Source of the DNA: CAWCDJ01 sp963778675
GTDB taxonomy: Bacteria > Acidobacteriota > Terriglobia > Bryobacterales > Bryobacteraceae
Reading direction: 5' to 3'
Length of the DNA stretch: 64,000 nucleotides
Assembly (NCBI GenBank): GCA_963778675.1
Contig: CAVZVI010000014.1
Coordinates: forward strand, 434,001 to 498,000
The translations under genes were made by a program, and so were the position numbers. The notes under the pieces were generated by a model. That model made no database searches. It saw only the letters and a list, made by a program, of their open reading frames with translations, and was not told the origin of the DNA. Below are positions 34,160 to 44,774 of this stretch, one piece after another. Every line of letters starts with the position of its first letter. Position 1 is the stretch's first letter.

Positions 34160-35377
34160 ATGTCTGTAAAGCCCCGCCGCGAGGCGGTCGTCGTGGATGT
34201 CGGAGGTGTCAAAGTCGGGGGAAGCCATCCCATCGTCGTGCAGTCCATGACGAACACCGACACGGTCGACGTTCCCGGGACGGTCAACCAGGTGATGGCG
34301 CTGGCCCGCGCGGGGTCGGAACTGGTCCGCGTCACCGTCAATACCGAGCAGGCTGCCGCGGCGGTGCCGAAAATCGTGGATACGCTGGACAAGTTCGGCG
34401 TCCGGGTCCCCATCATCGGTGATTTCCACTACAACGGCCACATCCTTCTGAAGAAATATCCCGAGTGCGCCCGGGCCCTTGCGAAGTACCGGATCAACCC
34501 GGGCAACGTGAACATCGGCCGGAAGACCGACGACAATTTCCGCACCATGATCGAAGCCGCGATCGAGTACGGAAAGCCGGTGCGCATCGGCGTCAACTGG
34601 GGCTCGCTCGATGCCGCGCTGCTCACCCGCATGATGGACGAGAATTCCCGCCGCGACGATCCCAAAGACGCCAGGGAAGTCACCTTGGATGCCATGGTCG
34701 TGAGCGCCGTTGAATCCGCCAAAGCGGCCGAAAGCTACGGCCTCGGGCGCGACCGCATCATCCTGAGCGCCAAGGTCAGCGGCGTGCAGGACCTGATCGA
34801 TGTCTACCGCGCCCTGGCGGCGGTGTGCGATTACCCCCTCCATCTCGGCCTCACCGAGGCAGGGATGGGCAGCAAGGGCATCGTCGCCACCACTGCCGCG
34901 CTCGCCCCGCTCCTGCAGGAAGGCATTGGCGACACCATCCGCACCTCTCTGACGCCCCTGCCGAACGGCGACCGTACGGAGGAAGTGGTGGTCTCCCAGC
35001 AGATCCTCCAATCGCTCGGCATCCGCAGTTTTACGCCCCAGGTCACCGCCTGCCCGGGCTGCGGCCGGACCACCAGCACGTTCTTCCAGGAGATGGCGGA
35101 CCAGATCCAGACCTACCTTCGGGAGCAGATGCCGAAGTGGAAGTCTTCGAATCCCGGCGTCGAGACCATGCGCGTCGCGGTCATGGGCTGCGTGGTCAAC
35201 GGTCCGGGCGAATCCAAACACTCCAATATTGGAATCTCCCTGCCGGGCACGTTTGAAGAACCCAAGGCCCCGGTCTACGTGGATGGCCGTCTGATGCTGA
35301 CCTTAAAAGGCGACCGGATCGTGGCGGAATTCATCGACATTTTGAACGAATACGTGGCAAGTCACTACTCCTCGTAA
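34160..35377 (+). CDS. ispG: 4-hydroxy-3-methylbut-2-en-1-yl diphosphate synthase (IspG/GcpE)
   Basis: The 405-residue iron-sulfur enzyme makes HMBDP from methylerythritol cyclodiphosphate in the MEP isoprenoid pathway, which also supplies squalene for the hopene cyclase found upstream. The TIM-barrel opening GGVKVGGSHPIVVQSMTNTD and RINPGNVNIG are present, together with the cluster cysteines in TACPGCGRTT and VMGCVVNGPGESKHSNIGIS. The length is that of the short bacterial type. GGAGGAG lies 6 bases before the ATG. Confidence 0.96.
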   Translation: MSVKPRREAVVVDVGGVKVGGSHPIVVQSMTNTDTVDVPGTVNQVMALARAGSELVRVTVNTEQAAAAVPKIVDTLDKFGVRVPIIGDFHYNGHILLKKYPECARALAKYRINPGNVNIGRKTDDNFRTMIEAAIEYGKPVRIGVNWGSLDAALLTRMMDENSRRDDPKDAREVTLDAMVVSAVESAKAAESYGLGRDRIILSAKVSGVQDLIDVYRALAAVCDYPLHLGLTEAGMGSKGIVATTAALAPLLQEGIGDTIRTSLTPLPNGDRTEEVVVSQQILQSLGIRSFTPQVTACPGCGRTTSTFFQEMADQIQTYLREQMPKWKSSNPGVETMRVAVMGCVVNGPGESKHSNIGISLPGTFEEPKAPVYVDGRLMLTLKGDRIVAEFIDILNEYVASHYSS

Positions 35378-35417
35378 CCGAACGGGGGTCTGAGGCATCG
35401 GATGAGTTACGGCTTGG

Positions 35418-35423
35418 TATAAT
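35418..35423 (+). promoter_or_regulatory. -10 element flanked by an inverted repeat, upstream of yjbQ
   Basis: TATAAT lies 77 bases before the yjbQ start, giving a leader of about 70 bases. An 8-base inverted repeat (GAGGCATC 35392-35399 and GATGCCTC 35456-35463) flanks it. The repeat could serve regulation or be chance; a proper -35 element is not obvious. Confidence 0.35.
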
Positions 35424-35500
35424 CGTGTGAAATGCTTTGAGTTTGAAAGGACTTTGATGCCTCGAAGCCTGTCTGAACATCTGAGGGAAGAGGAACGCAC

Positions 35501-36010
35501 ATGAATTCAGCCAACGGGAAGTTTGCGGACGTCGAAATCGCGCCTCGGGAGCCCGGCACCCCGGAGGTATCCTCCACGGGATTCAAGATCTTCAATCGCA
35601 TCGTCGACTGGATTACCAGCGACCGCATGCAGTTGATCAACATCACGGAGCGCATCAACGAGATTGTTCGCAAGAGCGGCGTGCGGGACGGGATCGTGCA
35701 CCTGCACTCCCTGCACACCACTACATCCGTGTTCATCAACGAATGGCAGGATGCGCTGCTCCATGACGTGCGCCAGTTCCTGGATGACATCGTCAACCGC
35801 GACGATTATTTCCGTCACAACGATCCCCTGTATTCGGACTGCGAACGGAAGAACGCCGACTCGCACCTCCGTGGAATGGTGATGGGCCAAAGCCTGTGTT
35901 TGCAGGTTCGCAACTCCACCGTACTTCTGGGCACCTGGCAAAGCATCATTCTGGCGGAATTCGACGGCCCTCGCAGCCGGTCGCTCTCGATTCAAGTCTC
36001 AGGCGTCTGA
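35501..36010 (+). CDS. YjbQ family (UPF0047) protein
   Basis: The 169-residue protein matches the UPF0047/YjbQ fold: MQLINITERINEIVRKSGVR, GIVHLHSLHTTTSVFINEW, HNDPLYSDCERKNADSHLRG and VLLGTWQSIILAEFDGPRSR. Members have weak thiamine-phosphate synthase activity; the true role is unsettled. The conserved His and Glu residues of the active-site pocket are present. AGAGGAA precedes the ATG. DUF2203 and CYTH genes follow closely. Confidence 0.88.
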   Translation: MNSANGKFADVEIAPREPGTPEVSSTGFKIFNRIVDWITSDRMQLINITERINEIVRKSGVRDGIVHLHSLHTTTSVFINEWQDALLHDVRQFLDDIVNRDDYFRHNDPLYSDCERKNADSHLRGMVMGQSLCLQVRNSTVLLGTWQSIILAEFDGPRSRSLSIQVSGV

Positions 36011-36025
36011 CCGGCGCCGCCCCCG

Positions 36026-36466
36026 ATGCCGAAGCGCTTTACTCTTGAGGAAGCTCAGGGCCTGCTCCCGGCGTTGAACGGACTGTTGCGCGAGGCGGTG
36101 GCCCTCAAGAGCGACTACGATGAGGCCGAGCGGGAGGTTGAGTCTTTCTCCGAGCACGTGATGATGATGGGCGGCGTCTCGGTCGATCGGGCGCGTGTGC
36201 TCGAGACGCGCAAGCGGCGTGAAGCGCTGACGGCGGGGTTGCGGCGTTCCATCGAGCAGATCCAGGAGCTCGGTTGCCATCTCAAAGACCTGGATATCGG
36301 TCTGGTCGATTTCCCCACTCTCTTCCGCGGCAACGAGGTCTACCTCTGCTGGAAGCTCGGTGAGCCTTCCATCGAGTTCTGGCACGGCGTGGATGAAGGG
36401 TTCCGCGGCCGCAAACCGATCGACCAGGACTTTCTCGAGCATCATGAAGGCGACTCCCCGGAATAG
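36026..36466 (+). CDS. DUF2203 family protein
   Basis: The 146-residue protein begins KRFTLEEAQGLLPALNGLLR, has a central helical coiled segment and ends with the diagnostic DIGLVDFPTLFRGNEVYLCW, KLGEPSIEFWHGVDEGFRGR. The family is widespread and uncharacterised. Its start is 15 bases after yjbQ and its end overlaps the CYTH gene by 23 bases, so the three are probably one transcript. Confidence 0.88.
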   Translation: MPKRFTLEEAQGLLPALNGLLREAVALKSDYDEAEREVESFSEHVMMMGGVSVDRARVLETRKRREALTAGLRRSIEQIQELGCHLKDLDIGLVDFPTLFRGNEVYLCWKLGEPSIEFWHGVDEGFRGRKPIDQDFLEHHEGDSPE

Positions 36467-37010
36467 CCGCGAAACCGAGATCAAGCTGCGCGTGCAAGAC
36501 GCCTCGTCGGCGCGCCGCAGGCTGCTCAAGGCCGGCTTCCGGCTCCTGAAGCGGCGAGTGTTCGAAGAGAATACCGTCTTCGATACTCCCGGCTTCAAGC
36601 TGCGCAAAAGCGCGTCCCTGCTGCGCGTGCGGCGGGCGGGCAAGGCGGCCACCCTGACTTACAAAGGCCGGCCGATCCCCGGGCCTCACAAGAGCCGTGA
36701 GGAACTGGAAACTGTGCTTTCCGCCCCGGAGGCGCTCTTCGGCATTCTGGACCGGCTCGGCTACCGCCCCACATGGCGATACGAGAAGTTTCGCACCGAA
36801 TACCGGTGTGGGGCCGGTGTGGCCACGGTCGACGAAACTCCCATCGGCGTCTTTGTCGAACTGGAAGGGCCGCCGGAGTGGATCGATCGTACCGCCCGCC
36901 GCCTGGCCTTTACCCCAGCCAACTACATCAAGGCCAGCTACGCCCGGCTTTACCTGCAATGGTGCGCAGAACAACGCGTGAAACCTTCGGATATGGTTTT
37001 CTCTCACTAA
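36444..37010 (+). CDS. CYTH domain protein (class IV adenylate cyclase/triphosphatase-like)
   Basis: The 188-residue protein has the CYTH tunnel signature ETEIKLRV at residues 9-16, followed by LRKSASLLRVRRAGKAATLT, YKGRP, REELETV and GVFVELEGPPEWID, the alternating charged beta-strands that bind a polyphosphate. Function could be triphosphatase or cyclase. Start MKATPRNSRE at 36444 fits the coupled overlap with DUF2203. Confidence 0.87.
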   Translation: MKATPRNSRETEIKLRVQDASSARRRLLKAGFRLLKRRVFEENTVFDTPGFKLRKSASLLRVRRAGKAATLTYKGRPIPGPHKSREELETVLSAPEALFGILDRLGYRPTWRYEKFRTEYRCGAGVATVDETPIGVFVELEGPPEWIDRTARRLAFTPANYIKASYARLYLQWCAEQRVKPSDMVFSH

Positions 37011-37090
37011 GGCCACCAAACTGCCGCTAAGCCCCGTACCACACGGTGTCCTTCGGCGCTCGCATCCGGCCGCGCCGGCCTCAATAATAG

Positions 37091-38440
37091 TTGTCAGTGG
37101 CCGCCGATCCTTACGAACGCGTTCCCTATCCGACCTATCCCCGGAACCAGACGCACCCCGATTGCCTCGCGGCGGTCGCCACCTTGTTCGGCATGCGGCC
37201 CGCACCCGTCGACCGGTGCCGCGTCCTGGAACTGGGGTGCGGCGATGGCGGCAACCTCCTTCCCATGGCCTACGCGCTGCCGGCGAGCGAGTTCGCCGGA
37301 ATCGATCTCGCGTGCGACGCCGTCGGCGAGGGCCGCCGCATGGCGGAAGCGCTGGAACTCCGCAACGTGCGCCTGATCTCGGGCGACCTGCGCGAGATCG
37401 GCGCGGGTTTCGGCGAGTTCGACTACATCATCGCGCACGGCCTCTACTCGTGGGTGCCGCGGGATGTCCGGGAGCACCTGTTATGGATCTGCCGCGCGTG
37501 CCTGGCGCCTGAGGGTGTCGCACTGGTCAGCTACAATTGCTATCCGGGCGGATACCTGCGCCAGATGCTTCGCGAGATGCTGCGGTATCACGTTCGCGGC
37601 ATCGAGGAACCCGGGCGCGAGATGGCCGAAGCGCGGAGTTTTCTCCGGCTTTTCCTCCACTCGCGAATGCTCACTCCGGAATGGCAGGCACTGGCCGACC
37701 GTGAGGCCAGGGCAATGATGGAGCGGGACGATGCCGGCCTCTATCACGACGATCTCGCCGCCATTAACGATCCCGCCTGGTTTCACGAGTTCGCCGCGCA
37801 CGCAGCGCACTACGGCCTGCAGTACCTGGGCGAAGCCGAACCGCATGAGATGTTCGATCATCGCGGCGCGCTCGGGCAGGTCGCCGGCGGCGTGCTGGAA
37901 CGCGAGCAGTACCTGGACTTTCTGAAGGTCCGCCGCTTCCGCCAGACGCTCCTATGCCGCGACAGCGTGGCACTCGACCGCGAAGTGGGCCCGTGGAACA
38001 TGGACCGCTTCCGGTTTTCCGCTTCCGGACGCGAGGTCGCGATCGCCACCGAAGATGGGCCTGCCCGGCAGGTGGCACAGGCGTTGAAAGACGTCTTCCC
38101 GCTGTCCGAGGAGTTCGACGAGTTGCTGCCCTACGCGGGCAGCCCCCACGCGCTGCGCGAAATTCTGTTCACGCTGGTCTCCGCGGGGTTCGCCGACCTC
38201 CACGTGTACGAATTCCCGTGCGTGGATACCGTTTCGGAGCGTCCTCGTGCCAGCGCCGTAGCTCGCTACCAGGCGAAGGGCTCCGCTTCGGTGACCAACC
38301 TTTGCCACATGGTGGTCGAACTGGAAGACACGGCGCGGCAGGCCCTCCAGTTGCTCGATGGCACGCGAACACCCGACGAAATCGGCCCCGGAAGGGACTG
38401 GCTCGAGTGGATGGCCGAAATGGCCCTGCTCGAGGCGTAA
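37091..38440 (+). CDS. SAM-dependent methyltransferase with methyltransferase regulatory domain
   Basis: The protein of about 449 residues has a class I methyltransferase domain (residues 1-160: CRVLELGCGDGGNLLPMAYA is the SAM loop; SGDLREIG and IIAHGLYSWVP follow) and a regulatory domain of PF10119 type (YHDDLAAINDPAWFHEFAAH, YLGEAEPHEMF), plus a C-terminal winged-helix-like part. The substrate is unknown, though related proteins may methylate proteins. No ATG lies near; TTG 37091 or GTG 37097 is the start. Confidence 0.85.
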   Translation: MSVAADPYERVPYPTYPRNQTHPDCLAAVATLFGMRPAPVDRCRVLELGCGDGGNLLPMAYALPASEFAGIDLACDAVGEGRRMAEALELRNVRLISGDLREIGAGFGEFDYIIAHGLYSWVPRDVREHLLWICRACLAPEGVALVSYNCYPGGYLRQMLREMLRYHVRGIEEPGREMAEARSFLRLFLHSRMLTPEWQALADREARAMMERDDAGLYHDDLAAINDPAWFHEFAAHAAHYGLQYLGEAEPHEMFDHRGALGQVAGGVLEREQYLDFLKVRRFRQTLLCRDSVALDREVGPWNMDRFRFSASGREVAIATEDGPARQVAQALKDVFPLSEEFDELLPYAGSPHALREILFTLVSAGFADLHVYEFPCVDTVSERPRASAVARYQAKGSASVTNLCHMVVELEDTARQALQLLDGTRTPDEIGPGRDWLEWMAEMALLEA

Positions 38441-38504
38441 TGGCTAACGAGACTCATCCTTGATTCGTCTAATTCGTTGAATTCCCGAGAGTTCAGGAGG
38501 AGCC

Positions 38505-40979
38505 ATGGAGACATTCCGGCAGGACCTGCGCCACGCCGTCCGCAGCCTGCTGCAAGCGCCGGGATTCACCCTGGTCGCTGCGCTGACGCTGGCGATCGGA
38601 ATCGGCGCCAACACGGCTGTTTTCAGCATCATCAATGCGATCCTGTTGCGCCCGCTCCAGTTTCGCTCTCCGGAACAGCTTGTCCGGCTTTACGAAACCG
38701 AGTCGGCGCCAGGGAAATACCCGTTCGCCGGGCCCGATTTCGTCGACTGGAAGGCGCAGAACAGCTCGTTCCAGGATATGACGCTCTTCGGCTGGGGAAA
38801 CGATTTCAACCTGAGCGCCCAAGGCAGCCCCGACCACATCATCGGCGTTCCTACTGAGGCGAATTTCTTCTCCCTGCTCGGCGTGCAGCCGCTCCTCGGC
38901 CGGACCTGGACCGCCGGCGAAGATCAGCCCGGTAAAAACCAGGTGGCGGTCCTGGGCTACGCCTTGTGGCGCAGCCGGTTCGCCGGCGATCCTCACGCGG
39001 TGGGCGAAACCGTCGAGCTGAACTCGAAGAAGTACACGATCGTCGGCGTCATGCCGGCCGGCTTCCGCTTTCCATCCCAGGCGCAGCTCTGGATCCCGCT
39101 GGACATGAGCAGCAAGGGCCTCGGGAACCGCGGCAGCCACTGGGCCAATGCGATCGGAAGGTTGAAGCCCGGTGTCGCGCCCAAGGCCGCGCTGGCCGAC
39201 TTGACCACCATCGCCGGGCGCCTCGAACAGCGCTACCCGGATTCGAACTACAAAATTGGGGCCGTGGTGGTGCCCCTGCATGAAGACCTGGTCGGCAAGT
39301 CGCGCGATTCGCTGATCCTGATGCTTTCGGCGGTAGGCCTGGTCCTGTTGATCGCCTGCGCCAACGTGGCGAACCTGCTGCTCTCCCGCGCTGTGGCCCG
39401 GCAGAAGGAGATGGCCGTCCGCAGCGCGCTCGGGGCGGGACGCGCCAGGCTCTTCCGGCAGTTGCTGACCGAGAGCCTGGTGCTTTCGCTCAGCGGCGGC
39501 GCCTTGGGTCTGCTGCTGGGGTGGGGCATCATCGGCTGGTTCTCGAACGCCAAGGACATTGCCCTGCCGCGCTTCAGCGTCATCCAGCTCGATCTGCCGG
39601 TGCTCGGCTTCACCTGCGCGCTGGCCATCCTCACGGGCGTCCTGTTCGGGGTATACCCCGCGCTCCAGACATCGCGGCCGGACCTGCATGAGGAGTTGAA
39701 AGGCGGGGCCGGAAGTTCGATCAGTCCCGGCAAGCGCCGCCGATTCACGAGCAACGTGCTGGTCGTGGCGGAGTTTGCGCTTTCGCTGCTCCTGCTGGCC
39801 TCGGCCGGCCTGCTGCTCAAGGACTTCGCACGATTGCGCGGTATGGATGTCGGCGTCCGCCCGGAGGGGGTCTGGACTGCCGCCATCCGTCTGCCGGACG
39901 CCAACTATTCCACCGATCCTCAGAGGTTTGTGTTCGCCGGGGCATTGCTCGATCGCGCACAGCGGATTCCCGGCGTGGACACGGCGGCCATCAGTAACCG
40001 CCTCCCGCTCGAGGGCGGCAGCAACTACTACATCAGTATCCGCGGCCGGAAGTCGGAACCCATGAGCGGTCCGCTGGTGGAGAGCCACGCCATCTCTCCC
40101 GGCTACTTCCGCGCGATGGGCATACGCCTGCTGAAAGGGCGGCTGTTCACTCCCGCCGACGTTCAAGGGGTTCTGGCCATGCGTGAGCGTGCCCGCCCGC
40201 TCTTCGAGGGCGGCACGCGGCCATCCCCCGACCAGACCAACGCGCTGATCTTCCCGGTGGTGATCAACGAGAGCATGCTGCGGGCATTCTGGCCGAACGA
40301 GAATCCGCTCGGACAGATGTTTTCCAACGGGGGTACGAGCGGCCCCTGGCGGCAGGTGATTGGCGTGGTGAGTGACGTGCGCCAGTGGGGCCTGACCCAC
40401 AAGCCGGTGCCGGAGGCGTACGACGTGTCCGACGGCGACTCCCGCTTCTTCCTGGTTCTCCATACCTCGCTCAAGCCGGCCTCGCTGACTGGCGAGGTCC
40501 GCCAGGCACTGTCGCGGATCGACCCTAGCTTACCGCTCTTCTCGGTGCGCACGATGGACGACGTGATCGCAGAGAATGCCCAGGGCCAGCGCTTTCTGAG
40601 TCTGCTGATCGGTTCTTTCGCGGCGCTTGCGGCCTTGCTGGCGGCGATCGGGATCTACGGCGTGCTTTCCTACCTGGTGACGCAGCGCACGCGCGAGATC
40701 GGCATCCGGATGGCGCTTGGGGCGAGCCGCCGCCGGGTGCTGGGCGGCATCCTGGGGGAGGGCGCGCGCCTCGCGTTGATCGGATTCGCCGTCGGGTTGG
40801 CTGGAGCGCTCGCGGCCGGCCGCATCCTGGCGAGCCTCCTCCACGAGGTTCAGCCCGGCGACCCGATGGTTCTCGCATCGACCGCCGGGTTGCTGGCGGC
40901 GGTTGCGCTCATCGCTTGTTATCTGCCGGCGCGGCGGGCGGCGAAGCTGGATCCCATGCGTGCCTTGAGGTATGAATAG
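38505..40979 (+). CDS. ABC transporter permease of the ADOP type (MacB-like, duplicated FtsX)
   Basis: The 824-residue protein begins METFRQDLRHAVRSLLQAPG and LVAALTLAIGIGANTAVFS, which is typical of ADOP permeases, and contains both FtsX parts (LLIACANVANLLLSRAVARQ; GIRMALGASRRRVLGGILGE) separated by MacB-like extracytoplasmic domains. No ATPase gene adjoins. It has a strong ribosome binding site (AGGAGGAGCC before ATG 38505). It differs clearly in sequence from the copy at 15335, so this is not a recent duplication. The substrate is unknown. Confidence 0.93.
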   Translation: METFRQDLRHAVRSLLQAPGFTLVAALTLAIGIGANTAVFSIINAILLRPLQFRSPEQLVRLYETESAPGKYPFAGPDFVDWKAQNSSFQDMTLFGWGNDFNLSAQGSPDHIIGVPTEANFFSLLGVQPLLGRTWTAGEDQPGKNQVAVLGYALWRSRFAGDPHAVGETVELNSKKYTIVGVMPAGFRFPSQAQLWIPLDMSSKGLGNRGSHWANAIGRLKPGVAPKAALADLTTIAGRLEQRYPDSNYKIGAVVVPLHEDLVGKSRDSLILMLSAVGLVLLIACANVANLLLSRAVARQKEMAVRSALGAGRARLFRQLLTESLVLSLSGGALGLLLGWGIIGWFSNAKDIALPRFSVIQLDLPVLGFTCALAILTGVLFGVYPALQTSRPDLHEELKGGAGSSISPGKRRRFTSNVLVVAEFALSLLLLASAGLLLKDFARLRGMDVGVRPEGVWTAAIRLPDANYSTDPQRFVFAGALLDRAQRIPGVDTAAISNRLPLEGGSNYYISIRGRKSEPMSGPLVESHAISPGYFRAMGIRLLKGRLFTPADVQGVLAMRERARPLFEGGTRPSPDQTNALIFPVVINESMLRAFWPNENPLGQMFSNGGTSGPWRQVIGVVSDVRQWGLTHKPVPEAYDVSDGDSRFFLVLHTSLKPASLTGEVRQALSRIDPSLPLFSVRTMDDVIAENAQGQRFLSLLIGSFAALAALLAAIGIYGVLSYLVTQRTREIGIRMALGASRRRVLGGILGEGARLALIGFAVGLAGALAAGRILASLLHEVQPGDPMVLASTAGLLAAVALIACYLPARRAAKLDPMRALRYE

Positions 40980-40994
40980 CGGGGCCTGCGCGAC

Positions 40995-41621
40995 TTACTT
41001 CCGCTTCACCAGAAACACTGCTGTTTCGGCCATCAGGTTCGGCAGAAGCGTCACCTTCCGGTGTCCGGCCAGAAAATACCGGCGCTCAACCACGAGCCCT
41101 TCGATCGCCGCCAGCTCCTCGAAATCCTGCACGGTCAGGAAGTGGATGTTGGGCGAGTCGTACCACTCGTAGGGAAACAGCGCGGTGCGCGGGGCTCGGC
41201 CGCTCATCAGCATCGAGAGCCGCACGCGCCAGTGGCCGAAATTCGGAAACGCCACAATGGCCCGCCGTGCCACGCGCAGCATCTCCCGAAGCACCTGCCG
41301 CGGATGGCGGGTCTCCTGCAGCGTCTGGCTCAGGATCACGTAGTCGAACGCCTGGGTCGGGGTAATCGGCCAGTCCCTCGTCGATATCGCCCTGGTAGAC
41401 CGAGACGCCGCGGGCGATGGCGCGCTGCACCTTGGCGGACGAGATCTCGACGCCGCGCGCCTCCACTCCTTTGTTGGCGGCCAGCCACTCCAGCAACTCG
41501 CCCTCGCCGCAGCCGAGATCCAGCACCCGGGTGCCCGGCTCTACGATCTCGCCGATGATGGCGTAATCGCTGCGCCCCAGCACCTCGCGAACGAACGCCT
41601 GCTTCCCGGGGGTCTCGGTGG

Positions 41622-41625
<4 letters not shown>
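40995..41625 (-). pseudogene. metW: Methionine biosynthesis protein MetW, disrupted by a single-base insertion
   Basis: Two overlapping frames together give a full MetW of about 209 residues. The first has ARGVEISSAKVQRAIARGVS and the SAM loop VLDLGCGEGELLEWLA, then DIDEGLADYP; the second continues FDYVILSQTLQETRHPRQVL to the end. The shift falls where the + strand reads CCTGGGTCGGGG (GGG at 41354-41356). Removing one G restores one frame. MetW works with MetX in methionine synthesis. Its start overlaps the metX stop (ATGA). It may be a sequencing error in an otherwise good gene. Confidence 0.85.
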
Positions 41626-42729
<1,104 letters not shown>

Positions 42730-42745
42730 CAGCGGAGAGTCTTCA

Positions 42746-43186
42746 TCATAGCAGAGGCGGTGCGTGGGCCTGTTCGCGGAAGAACGCCTTCACGCGCTCG
42801 TGGATTTGGTCGCGGATACGGCGAAAGGCCGATAACCGCTCGGTCTCGCTGCCCTCGACCGCCGCTGGATCCTCGAAACTCCAATGCAGGCGCACTGTTC
42901 CTTCCGGAAAGACCGGACAGTTGTCGCGGGCGTGATCACAGACCGTCACCACGTAGTCGAAGCTCTGTCCGGCGAACTCCTCGACCGACTTGGACCTGTG
43001 TCCGGAAATATCGATACCGGCTTCCCGCATGACCGCAATCGCCTCCGGCCGCACTGCGCCAGGCTTGGTGCCGGCGCTGAATACCTCGTAGCCGGCGCCT
43101 CCTTCATGGCGGAATAGTCCCTCGCCCATCTGGCTTCGGGCGGAGTTGCCGGTGCAGAGCACGAGGATACGTTTGTGTTGATTCAT
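42746..43186 (-). CDS. arsC: Arsenate reductase ArsC (thioredoxin-type, LMW phosphatase fold)
   Basis: The 146-residue protein has the phosphatase P-loop CTGNSARS near the N-terminus, then HRSKSVEEF, VTVCDHARDNCPVFPEG and HWSFEDPAAVEG, with the extra cysteines used in the thiol relay of thioredoxin-coupled arsenate reductases. It reduces arsenate to arsenite for export by Acr3. It follows acr3 closely; the ATG at 43186 (MNQHKRILVLC) is preferred over an in-frame ATG 27 bases upstream. Confidence 0.92.
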   Translation of the reverse strand: MNQHKRILVLCTGNSARSQMGEGLFRHEGGAGYEVFSAGTKPGAVRPEAIAVMREAGIDISGHRSKSVEEFAGQSFDYVVTVCDHARDNCPVFPEGTVRLHWSFEDPAAVEGSETERLSAFRRIRDQIHERVKAFFREQAHAPPLL

Positions 43187-43219
43187 CGGTTCATTCACCC
43201 CGCCGTGGTCCATGCCGTT

Positions 43220-44314
43220 CTATATCTGCGTGGTGGCGTTGGCCGCCGGGAACCAGTGCCGCGTCCGGTTGCAGAAGGAACATACCGAGAGCATTACCGG
43301 CACCTCGATCAGCACTCCGACCACGGTTGCCAGCGCCGCCCCCGACCCGGGTCCGAAGAGGGCGATCGCCGTGGCAACCGCAAGCTCAAAAAAGTTGCTC
43401 GCCCCGATCAAGGCTCCCGGAGCGGCCACGGCATGTCGAACCCGCAGCAGTCGCATGAGTCCGTAGGTGAGCGATGAGTTGAAATAGACCTGCACAAGGA
43501 TAGGAACCGCAATGAGAAGAACATGGAATGGTTTGCCGAGGATGTTGTCGGCCTGAAACGCGAAGATGAGAACCAGCGTTGCCAGCAGCGCGACAATGCT
43601 GACCGGGGCGAAGCGGGGTAGGAGTTGCCTTTCAAACCAATCCCGTCCATGGGCCCGGATAAAGTAGGCCCGCAGCGCGGTGCCGCCCATAAGTGGAATC
43701 AAGATGAAGATGCCGACGGCATACAGCAGCACCTGGAACGGCACGTGTAGTGACGAAGCGCCATTCACCAGAAATCGCACAATTGGCGCGAAGAGAAAGA
43801 GCATGATCAGATCATTCAGGGACACCTGGACCAGCGTGTATGCCGGGTCGCCGTCCGTCAGATAGCTCCAGACGAAGACCATGGCCGTGCACGGCGCGGC
43901 GGCCAGAATGATGCAACCGGCAATATACTGGTCGGCATCCGCCGGCGCGATCCACCTTGCAAACACGAAGCGGAACGACACCCAGGCAATGAACGCCATC
44001 GAAAAGGGCTTGACCAGCCAGTTTACGAACAGCGTCACCAGAAGGCCGCGAGGCCTCTGTCCTACCTGGCGAATCGAAGCAAAATCCACCTTCATCATCA
44101 TCGGGACGATCATGAGCCAGATCAGAATCGCGATGGGAACGTTGATCTGGCTGCCGGAGCCGAACTCCATCCGCCGGAGCGCGTCGGCGATGTCAGGGAG
44201 GGAGCGCCCAATCAACACGCCGGCGATCATGCAAGCGCCGACCCACAGGCTCAGGTAGCGCTCGAACACGTTGAGCCTCTTGGGGCTCGCCCTGCCAGAG
44301 ATCGCTGGTCTCAT
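43220..44314 (-). CDS. acr3: Arsenite efflux permease, Acr3 family
   Basis: The 364-residue protein has ten helices and Acr3 signatures: RYLSLWVGACMIAGVLIGR, MIVPMMMKVDFASI, GCIILAAAPCTAMVFVWSYL (conserved Cys) and DPAYTLVQVSLNDLIML. It exports arsenite. It lies between arsR (upstream) and arsC (downstream). The 103-base gap before it contains a short ArsR-site-like palindrome at 44371. Confidence 0.94.
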   Translation of the reverse strand: MRPAISGRASPKRLNVFERYLSLWVGACMIAGVLIGRSLPDIADALRRMEFGSGSQINVPIAILIWLMIVPMMMKVDFASIRQVGQRPRGLLVTLFVNWLVKPFSMAFIAWVSFRFVFARWIAPADADQYIAGCIILAAAPCTAMVFVWSYLTDGDPAYTLVQVSLNDLIMLFLFAPIVRFLVNGASSLHVPFQVLLYAVGIFILIPLMGGTALRAYFIRAHGRDWFERQLLPRFAPVSIVALLATLVLIFAFQADNILGKPFHVLLIAVPILVQVYFNSSLTYGLMRLLRVRHAVAAPGALIGASNFFELAVATAIALFGPGSGAALATVVGVLIEVPVMLSVCSFCNRTRHWFPAANATTQI

Positions 44315-44370
44315 GCCGCCTCCGTTTCGAGGAGGGTTGAGACCGTGGCCGCGGCCCCCGGCCGGATAGT

Positions 44371-44381
44371 TCGATTATCGA
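44371..44381. promoter_or_regulatory. Short palindrome between arsR and acr3, possible second ArsR site
   Basis: TCGAT-T-ATCGA is a perfect inverted repeat inside the stretch ATTATCGACGAT, which resembles the main operator at 44775. It lies 57 bases upstream of acr3. The two sites share the ATCG/CGAT core, so the same repressor could use both. Confidence 0.35.
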
Positions 44382-44417
44382 CGATTTGCGATGAGTAGGG
44401 CATAAGCAACAATAGGG

Positions 44418-44771
44418 TCAGATGATGGCTACCAGCGCTTTCAGGCGTCGCAGCCCGTCGAAATTGATGCAGTAGCCGACTCGCGGTCCGTCCTGGGAAC
44501 ATCGCACCAGGCCGGCCTCCTTCAGAATGCGCAAGTGCTCGGAGACAGTGGATTGGGCGAGTGGCAGCTCGTCCACGATCTGGCTGCAAACTCGCGCCTC
44601 CTTGCGCGAGAGCAGCCGGAGGATCCTCACGCGTGCAGGATGCCCGATAGCCTTCGCCAATCTGGCTAGTTGATCGTCTGCCCCGGCTCCCTCGAGGGTT
44701 TGCAGATTCATTTCCGGCAGGGCCTGTTCCGGCGGGCAGCATAGATCGCCGTTAGAAGATTTCCTTGGCAT
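44418..44771 (-). CDS. arsR: ArsR/SmtB family arsenic-responsive repressor
   Basis: The 117-residue winged-helix repressor has LARLAKAIGHPARVRILRLL, LPLAQSTVSEHLRILKEAGL (recognition helix) and GPRVGYCINFDGL. Cysteines that could bind As(III) occur as Cys-Cys near the N-terminus (DLCCPPEQ) and singly in ARVCSQIV. It probably releases the operator at 44775 when arsenite binds. It is the first gene of the arsR-acr3-arsC operon; an internal Met at residue 21 is a less likely start. Confidence 0.92.
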   Translation of the reverse strand: MPRKSSNGDLCCPPEQALPEMNLQTLEGAGADDQLARLAKAIGHPARVRILRLLSRKEARVCSQIVDELPLAQSTVSEHLRILKEAGLVRCSQDGPRVGYCINFDGLRRLKALVAII

Positions 44772-44774
44772 AGA

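Noticed and set aside
42900..43120. A + strand frame opposite arsC
   Set aside because: It is antisense to a complete arsenate reductase and has no own motif.
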